Shown in pieces: positions 15,209-19,237 of a DNA stretch of 19,237 nt. The DNA lies in assembly GCA_050049355.1 (NCBI GenBank), contig JASFWK010000032.1:1-19237 (forward strand), given 5' to 3'. Below the pieces are notes generated by a model, which made no database searches, was not told the origin of the DNA, and was given only the letters and a program-made list of their open reading frames with translations. Every line of letters begins with the position of its first letter. Within the stretch, counting starts at the first letter, position 1. Both the position numbers and the translations under genes were made by a program. The stretch is from JASFWK01 sp050049355 (GTDB lineage Bacteria > Chloroflexota > Anaerolineae > B4-G1 > DUEL01).

Positions 15209-15345
15209 TTGACTAGGGCCCTGTCTGCCTGTACAGTATATAGGATGTTGGAACAGGCCCCGCCCCCTGTTCCACATTGGAGGTTGTTCTAGTTACCCTC
15301 CTTTCGCAGGTCACGGCCCTCTCGGGAGAGGGGGCCGTGGCTTTG
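15209..15345 (+). ncRNA. Candidate structured RNA with its own promoter (speculative)
   Basis: TTGACT (15209-15214), 17 bp, TACAGT (15232-15237) forms a plus-strand promoter-like pair. Just downstream lie three hairpins in a row. The first is GGAACAGG/CCTGTTCC (15250-15257 with 15266-15273), extendable by ATGT/ACAT across a bulged T. The second is GGAGG/CCTCC (15279-15283 with 15297-15301), followed by TTT. The third is CACGGCC/GGCCGTG (15312-15318 with 15333-15339), with an inner CTCTC/GAGAG. No plus-strand gene follows. The same hairpins could instead end the minus-strand zinc-ribbon transcript, so an RNA gene is only a hypothesis. Confidence 0.25.
15312..15339 (-). terminator. GC-rich hairpin downstream of the zinc-ribbon gene
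   Basis: The stem CACGGCC/GGCCGTG plus CTCTC/GAGAG, with a small G bulge, lies 55 nt past the zinc-ribbon stop codon in the minus transcript. It is strong but lacks a U-tract. It probably marks the 3' end of that transcript together with the neighbouring GGAACAGG/CCTGTTCC hairpin. Confidence 0.45.
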
Positions 15346-15393
15346 CGGCACAGCGTGCGGGGAGAAGTTGATCCAGCCTCCCCAGCTCTCCCC

Positions 15394-16092
15394 TTACTCC
15401 AGCACCAGTATCCGCTCGCAGTTGTCACAGTAGAGCAACCCCCTTTGGCGTCCCTGCTGAAGCTGGCCGGATGGGACCTCCATGCCGCAGCCGGTACATG
15501 CCCCAGCGCGCATAGGTGCTACTGCCAGCCCCTTCTTGGTGCGACGTAGGGCCCGATAGGCATCCAGGTCGTCCTCGGGGATGGAGGAGAGAAGTCTTGC
15601 GCGGGCGTCGGTGATGTCTTTCAGACGGGCCTCAAGTTCTGCCCCTTCGTTCAGCAGCTCATGTTGCTTGGCTGTCCACTCTCTGTTAATTGCCGCCAGC
15701 TGCTCGCGGGCCTGTTCGGCCTCCGTTTCGGCCTCCTCCCGGCTGATCATGGCTCTCAGGAGTTTCCCCTCGACCCGTTCCAGGCGCTGTTTGAGGGAAG
15801 CACCCTCTGCCTGTAGATCGCTCAACTCCTTAGGATTCCGGATGTTGCCGCTGTAGAGCCGTTTCTCTGAATCCTCAATCTTCCGCCTGAGGCCGCTTGC
15901 CTGGAGCTCCAAGTCCTGCTGCCGCGTGGTCAAGCGCCGAACCTCATCTTTCGTATCCTGAACCTGCTGGCGGGCTTGGCGCAGGGCAGAATCGTCTCCC
16001 AGAACCACTTCGATCTGAGCCAGCCGATCTTGGGCCTGCTCCTCCTCACTGTCCAACCGCTGTAGCCGGTAGAGACGGAGTGCGCGATCCAT
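15394..16092 (-). CDS. C4-type zinc-ribbon coiled-coil protein (CT398/PF02591-like)
   Basis: A 232-aa soluble protein. Residues about 5-170 form a long charged heptad-rich antiparallel coiled coil, broken by the conserved turn LYSGNIRNPKELSDLQ (79-94). The C-terminal zinc ribbon has CTGC (Cys199, Cys202) and CDNC (Cys222, Cys225). Related proteins are widespread and poorly characterised, with proposed nucleic-acid-binding or adaptor roles; the chlamydial relative CT398 interacts with sigma-54 and a secretion component. The ATG at 16092 has AAGGAGG 6 nt upstream. The lgt terminator lies only about 25 nt before the start codon, so either the promoter is upstream of that hairpin or the gene depends on read-through. 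No promoter is obvious in the short gap. Confidence 0.9.
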   Translation of the reverse strand: MDRALRLYRLQRLDSEEEQAQDRLAQIEVVLGDDSALRQARQQVQDTKDEVRRLTTRQQDLELQASGLRRKIEDSEKRLYSGNIRNPKELSDLQAEGASLKQRLERVEGKLLRAMISREEAETEAEQAREQLAAINREWTAKQHELLNEGAELEARLKDITDARARLLSSIPEDDLDAYRALRRTKKGLAVAPMRAGACTGCGMEVPSGQLQQGRQRGLLYCDNCERILVLE

Positions 16093-16117
16093 TGCGAGCC
16101 TCCTTACCAGTTCTTGT

Positions 16118-16157
16118 CAAAGCAAAAGGGCCCAATGCCTTGGGAGGCATCGGGCCC
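16118..16157 (-). terminator. Rho-independent terminator after lgt, possibly an attenuator for the zinc-ribbon gene
   Basis: In the minus transcript GGGCCCGATGCC, a 6-nt loop and GGCATTGGGCCC form a 12-bp stem with one G-U pair, followed at once by TTTTGCTTTG. This is the best intrinsic terminator in the window. It lies about 105 nt after the lgt stop and about 25 nt before the zinc-ribbon ATG. Confidence 0.85.
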
Positions 16158-16261
16158 CTCTGGTCCCGCGTGCAGGCGGCGGAGGACAGTCGCGTCACTC
16201 CGCTCCCGCAACGCGTGGTCGTGCATCACTGGATTCCCCATGATCTGTGCCCTTGACAGGC

Positions 16262-17098
16262 TCACTCCACGGTGGCGCCCTCCGGCTTCTCCGGCGAGGT
16301 CGGTCTGCGGTGCTGGACGATCACCACTGCCACTCCCACAGCAATGAGAATCAGCCCCACCCACTGGGCTGCGGCCAGTGGACCGGCTATCCAGGCGTCC
16401 GGGCGAAAGAACTCCTCAATCCAGAAACGACCCACGCCATAGCCAATGGCGTAGCCGGCGAAGATATCCCCCGGCCGCAGATCTTCCTCGAGCTTGCGGC
16501 TCAGCACTGCCAGCACGATGAAGAGGGCCAGGCACCAGAGAGATTCATACAGGAAGGTGGGATGGAAGAGCGTGTCGCCCAGGCCTTCTATGCGGACCCC
16601 GAACCAACTGGAGCCGGTTGGAGGACCGTAGAGTTCCTGATTGATGAAATTACCCCAGCGCCCGATGGCCTGCCCCAGAGCCAGCCCCGGACCGCCAAGG
16701 TCGAGTAGCGAGAGGATAGACAGCCCGTAGTGGCGGGCGTAGATTACTATTGCCAGCACGCCACCGGCGATGGCACCGTAAATGCCCAGGCCTCCGTTCC
16801 AGATCTTGATGATATCGCCGGGGTGCTGGCGGTACCAGGGCCAACCGCAGGCGTATCCGCTCTGGGGCGTGCACCCAGCTGGGGTGGAGAAGACGTGATA
16901 AAGGCGGGCGCCGATGATGCCCAGGACAATGCAGACGGTGACTCCATTCCAGATGTGGTCAGGGGAGATCCCCCTATGGGAAGCCCGGCGAGCAGCGTAG
17001 GCTGTTCCCAGAAGCACCCCGGTGAGAATAAGGACACCATACCAGTGAACCTCAAGGGGACCTATGCGCACAAGGACAGGGCCAACAGGTGGGGTCAT
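16262..17098 (-). CDS. lgt: Prolipoprotein diacylglyceryl transferase
   Basis: A 278-aa polytopic membrane enzyme that transfers diacylglycerol from phosphatidylglycerol to the lipobox cysteine, the first step in lipoprotein maturation. The Lgt signature GRWGNFINQELYG is at 146-158, preceded by WNGGLGIYG (100-108). HPTFLYES (179-186) and GRFWIEEFFR (223-232), which carry conserved essential residues, are intact. About seven hydrophobic segments and the length fit the family (E. coli Lgt has 291 aa). The loop at 71-95 has Cys-containing inserts (GCTPQSGYACGWPW), as in other Gram-positive-type versions. The ATG at 17098 has AGGAGAG upstream. It has its own promoter (17301-17329) and terminator (16118-16157), so it is probably monocistronic. 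Confidence 0.97.
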   Translation of the reverse strand: MTPPVGPVLVRIGPLEVHWYGVLILTGVLLGTAYAARRASHRGISPDHIWNGVTVCIVLGIIGARLYHVFSTPAGCTPQSGYACGWPWYRQHPGDIIKIWNGGLGIYGAIAGGVLAIVIYARHYGLSILSLLDLGGPGLALGQAIGRWGNFINQELYGPPTGSSWFGVRIEGLGDTLFHPTFLYESLWCLALFIVLAVLSRKLEEDLRPGDIFAGYAIGYGVGRFWIEEFFRPDAWIAGPLAAAQWVGLILIAVGVAVVIVQHRRPTSPEKPEGATVE

Positions 17099-17300
17099 TC
17101 TTGCTCTCCTATGAGTGAAGCCTATGGTAGCGCACGCTTGTCAACGAGATCACCAGACCAAAGGACTACATTCCTACGCACCGCACGCAGCCCGAGCCGC
17201 CGGGTTGTCAGTATGGGCAGAGAGGAAGTCGGGTTCCTTCAGAGCTGTCGGGCGATTGTAGTGAAACTGCCTGCATCGAGCGAAGGATGGCTTGCGGCAG

Positions 17301-17329
17301 ATTATACCACACGACAGCTGGTTGACCAA
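17301..17329 (-). promoter_or_regulatory. Promoter of lgt (TTGGTC-N17-TGG-TATAAT)
   Basis: On the minus strand a perfect TATAAT (17301-17306), preceded by an extended -10 TGG, has TTGGTC 17 bp upstream (17324-17329). It lies just after the gerW stop codon (17353-17355) and points at lgt, with a leader of about 195 nt. The rest of the 254-bp gap shows nothing else recognisable. Confidence 0.65.
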
Positions 17330-17352
17330 GACAAAGTGGCGCTGATAGATGC

Positions 17353-17727
17353 TTACTTATGTTCGAAGATTCGCACCAAGGTTCGCGCGACCCAGAAGAC
17401 GATCCAGCCTGTCAAGAGCACTCCTGCCAAGGCCACCTTTTGCTCGTCAAGCAAAGGCTTGACGTCGATCCCCTCCCGGGTGATCTCGATTACTCCCAGA
17501 GGTCGAGCGCGCACACCGCCGCCGCTCCCGGCTCCACCCGCGCTACCCCTGGGTTCCTCACCTTCATCAGCGGAGCCGAAGCCCAACCCGAATCCATAGC
17601 CAATCTCGGCCACCGGGATGACGGTTCGCTCCTCCGCGACGATGGGTTCGCCGAAGGCAGCGTTGACTTGTGCCTTCTCCCGCAGATCACCCACGATATC
17701 GAACAACCTCTGAATCTTGTCTTCCAT
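17353..17727 (-). CDS. gerW: GerW/YtfJ-family protein with C-terminal membrane segment
   Basis: A 124-aa member of the Spore_YtfJ/GerW family. The N-terminal helix (MEDKIQRLFDIVGDLREKA) leads to the conserved core FGEPIVAEERTVIPVAEIGYGFGLGFG (25-51). A Gly-rich stretch (60-71) and VRARPLGVIEITREGIDVKPLLD (72-94) follow. Residues about 97-118 are hydrophobic and could anchor it in the membrane. In Bacillus GerW is needed for germination, but the family is common in non-sporulating phyla where its role is unknown, and no spore genes are seen here. The ATG at 17727 has AAGGAGG 6 nt upstream. It follows the 99-aa companion gene by 49 bp and probably shares its transcript with dprA. Confidence 0.88.
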   Translation of the reverse strand: MEDKIQRLFDIVGDLREKAQVNAAFGEPIVAEERTVIPVAEIGYGFGLGFGSADEGEEPRGSAGGAGSGGGVRARPLGVIEITREGIDVKPLLDEQKVALAGVLLTGWIVFWVARTLVRIFEHK

Positions 17728-17776
17728 CGCTTCCCTCCTTACGTGAGAAAGTGACAGAACGCGCTGCGCTCCCCTG

Positions 17777-18076
17777 CTACCGACGGCCCAGCCGGGCGGC
17801 TAGAGTGAGAAGAACCGGCACGATGACCGCTGCTGCAAGTATGCCCCAAAGGGATCGCCTTGTCGTGTCAGGTATGGGGATGAATTGCTCTTCCTCTCCC
17901 TCCTGGACCACCACTCCCATGGGATGCAGATCGACAAATCCCCCGCCTTGGGCAGCCAGGTGGCTGCCAATGGTAGCCCGCCGCCACAGAGCGGTGGTCT
18001 GCCGTACGACCGGTATCAGTTTGCGACCCTCTGTCTCTAATGGTTGACCCCGCACTACCTCTGTTCGGATCTTCAT
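17777..18076 (-). CDS. GerW-associated small protein with C-terminal membrane helix
   Basis: A 99-aa protein. Residues 1-70 (MKIRTEVVRGQPLETEGRKL...) resemble a shortened GerW core: a V-x-G-x-P strand, then GRKLIPVVR, a GGGFVDLHPMGVVV segment and an acidic loop. Residues about 73-94 are a single hydrophobic helix ending in Arg. The parallel with the GerW C-terminus, where GVIEI is followed by a membrane helix, suggests that the two are paralogous partners and may form a membrane-associated pair; this is inference. The ATG at 18076 has AGGGG about 10 nt upstream. It lies 59 bp after dprA and 49 bp before gerW on the same strand. Function unknown. Confidence 0.8.
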   Translation of the reverse strand: MKIRTEVVRGQPLETEGRKLIPVVRQTTALWRRATIGSHLAAQGGGFVDLHPMGVVVQEGEEEQFIPIPDTTRRSLWGILAAAVIVPVLLTLAARLGRR

Positions 18077-18135
18077 AATGTCTTACCCCTTCGCGAGATC
18101 CTCCCCACCCGCTTGCGGCTTCTTCCTCAACGGTC

Positions 18136-19237
18136 TCATTCCACTCTGTATTCTGCTCCCGGCTCGCGCGTCGTCACATATTTCATGCCGCCCACCTGGT
18201 GGATCATGCCCTTGAGTTCCATCATCGCCAGCGTGCTGGTGACCTCCGCGATCGGCAATCCTACCGCCCGGCGCAGTTCGTTGACATGGGTGGGCTCAGC
18301 CCCAAGGTGAGCCAAGAGCGCGGCCTCCGTCTCGGTGGCGGGTAGAATCTCCCGCGCCTGAGCCTGCTCTGCAACCATTGTGAGGTTCAATTCCTCCAGG
18401 ATGTCGGCTGGCTCCAGCACCATCTTGGCCCCGTCCTGGATGAGTCTGTTGGTGCCGGCGGATCCCGCAGCCAGGATGGAGCCAGGTACGGCGAAGACCT
18501 CTCGCCCCTGCTCTGCAGCGTAGTCGGCGGTGATCAACGCGCCGCTGCGTCGCCCCGCCTCCGTGACCAGGGTTCCTAAGCTGAGCCCGCTGATGATCCG
18601 GTTACGTGGAGGGAAGTTCCCGCCCTCCGGTGGTGTCCCTAGAGGGTAATCGCTGATCAGCGCGCCCTGTTCCAGGATCCGCTGGGCAAGTTCCCGGTGT
18701 TCAGGTGGATAGATCCGATCCAAGCCGCACCCGAAGATGGCGACGGTTCGCCCGCCGGCCTCTAATGCCGCCCGGTGGGCCACTCCGTCTATGCCTCGGG
18801 CGAGTCCACTGACGATGGTGATGCCGCTGCGCGAGAGAGCAGTGGTCAGTCTGCGCGTCACCTCGCGTCCGTAGACGCTAGCTCCTCGAGTGCCCACTAC
18901 CGCTACTGCCCACGCATCCTCGGGCTCCAACTGCCCACGGATGTAGAGGACTGGGGGAGGATGTTGGATCTCCAGCAGCAGGCCCGGGTAGGCGGGCTCT
19001 TCCCACGTAAGGACCTGCACCCCCGCTGCCGCTACCCGCTGCACCTCCCGGCCCAGATCCACCGCCGCGCGGGTCCTAAGTAAGTTGTCAACCGAACGCC
19101 GATCCAACCTGGCCCGCCGCAGGGCATCCGCAGGGGCGTGCCACGCCCGCTCGATGTCCCCAAAGGTGTCCAACAGGGCCCGCAGACGTGCCGGGCCGAT
19201 GCCTTGTACCAGGTTGAAACCGATGTAGTAGCGCAAT
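18136..19237 (-). CDS. dprA: DNA-processing protein DprA (5' end cut off by the window)
   Basis: A RecA/ssDNA-loading factor for natural transformation, missing only a few N-terminal residues. The frame is open to the right edge and the TTG at 19236 sits inside the conserved opening (LRYYIGFNLVQGIGPARLRALL). Numbered from that codon, a helix-hairpin-helix/SAM-like region spans 1-60. The Rossmann DprA core (about 75-285) has VVGTRGASVYG (113-123), SGLARGID (143-150), GCGLDRIYPPEH (169-180), FPPRNRIISGLS (208-219) and TEAGRRSGAL (225-234). A C-terminal winged-helix domain follows at about 300-358. All core motifs are intact. It heads a minus-strand run with the GerW pair. Whether the organism is competent cannot be told from one gene, since dprA is widespread. 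Confidence 0.96.
   Translation of the reverse strand, partial: LRYYIGFNLVQGIGPARLRALLDTFGDIERAWHAPADALRRARLDRRSVDNLLRTRAAVDLGREVQRVAAAGVQVLTWEEPAYPGLLLEIQHPPPVLYIRGQLEPEDAWAVAVVGTRGASVYGREVTRRLTTALSRSGITIVSGLARGIDGVAHRAALEAGGRTVAIFGCGLDRIYPPEHRELAQRILEQGALISDYPLGTPPEGGNFPPRNRIISGLSLGTLVTEAGRRSGALITADYAAEQGREVFAVPGSILAAGSAGTNRLIQDGAKMVLEPADILEELNLTMVAEQAQAREILPATETEAALLAHLGAEPTHVNELRRAVGLPIAEVTSTLAMMELKGMIHQVGGMKYVTTREPGAEYRVE

Larger units (their letters stand above)
14633..15393. other. 761-bp non-coding region upstream of the transporter operon
   Basis: No convincing protein gene: frames of 78-89 codons exist on both strands but run through the promoter or lack ribosome sites. It holds the transporter promoter (14873-14901), a leader with an 11-nt match to the anti-Shine-Dalgarno complement (14715-14725), a 7-bp hairpin GATGACC/GGTCATC (15070-15091) and a cluster of three hairpins at 15246-15339. 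No RNase P RNA, tmRNA or T-box consensus was recognised by eye. The hairpins nearest 15394 probably also serve as the 3' end of the zinc-ribbon transcript. Confidence 0.6.

Noticed and set aside
14633..15393. RNase P RNA or tmRNA next to the zinc-ribbon gene
   Set aside because: In some phyla rnpB neighbours zinc-ribbon genes of this type, so I looked for GAGGAAAGTCC and ACAGAA-type conserved blocks on both strands. None was found by eye.
16118..16123. TTGACA on the minus strand before the zinc-ribbon gene
   Set aside because: A -10 element at normal spacing would fall on the ribosome site and start codon, and nothing there resembles TATAAT. It is probably the tail of the terminator.
16104..16241. 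45-codon minus-strand frame between lgt and the zinc-ribbon gene
   Set aside because: It reads through the intrinsic terminator hairpin and U-tract and has no Shine-Dalgarno; the terminator explains the sequence better.
1..19237. Defence island, CRISPR array, prophage or insertion sequence
   Set aside because: No spaced direct repeats, terminal inverted repeats with a transposase, integrase, helicase/nuclease clusters or composition breaks were seen. The genes are ordinary envelope, transport and housekeeping families.

Overview
The window looks like chromosomal backbone from a GC-rich (roughly 60% by eye) member of the Chloroflexota, probably Anaerolineae-like. This is inferred from the gene repertoire: a GerW/YtfJ-type protein with a small companion, a coiled-coil C4 zinc-ribbon protein, a PBP1C-type penicillin-binding protein with a C-terminal add-on domain, a peptide-type ABC transporter and several lipoproteins. 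No rRNA, tRNA, CRISPR array, integrase, transposase or phage gene was seen. Nineteen genes are supported, two of them cut by the window edges.

Layout. Positions 2-886 (+) hold the 3' part of a LysM/M23 peptidase gene. It converges on a family 2 glycosyltransferase (973-1716, -) across a long palindrome. A 441-bp divergent spacer with promoter-like sequences separates the glycosyltransferase from a plus-strand pair: a PBP1C-like bifunctional peptidoglycan synthase (2158-4653) and an alpha/beta-hydrolase-fold lipoprotein (4733-5518). From 5548 to the right edge every gene is on the minus strand. Read in transcription order (right to left) these are dprA (cut by the edge), a 99-aa GerW companion, gerW, lgt with its own promoter and terminator, and a C4 zinc-ribbon coiled-coil gene. 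A 761-bp non-coding spacer follows. Then comes a complete Opp/Dpp-type ABC importer (binding protein, two permeases, two ATPases), a four-helix membrane protein, an HD phosphohydrolase, a divergent Na/Pi-cotransporter-like protein and a two-domain universal stress protein.

How the genes fit together. The left part is envelope biology: peptidoglycan hydrolysis, glycan transfer, peptidoglycan synthesis and a surface lipoprotein. Lgt lipidates prolipoproteins, and two lipobox proteins lie in the window (the hydrolase-fold protein and the transporter binding protein). The ABC importer has a strong promoter (TTGACA-N17-TATCCT), a leader of about 230 nt, and two strong stem-loops between the binding-protein gene and the first permease gene, an arrangement suited to making more binding protein than permease.

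No defence system or mobile island was found. The points most worth a second look are an SH3-like insertion of about 120 residues in the extracytoplasmic loop of the OppB-type permease, a hydrolase-fold lipoprotein with glycine at the nucleophile-elbow position, a probably leaderless pbpC transcript, a structured and possibly transcribed segment near 15.2-15.35 kb, and the stem-loop architecture of the transporter operon.
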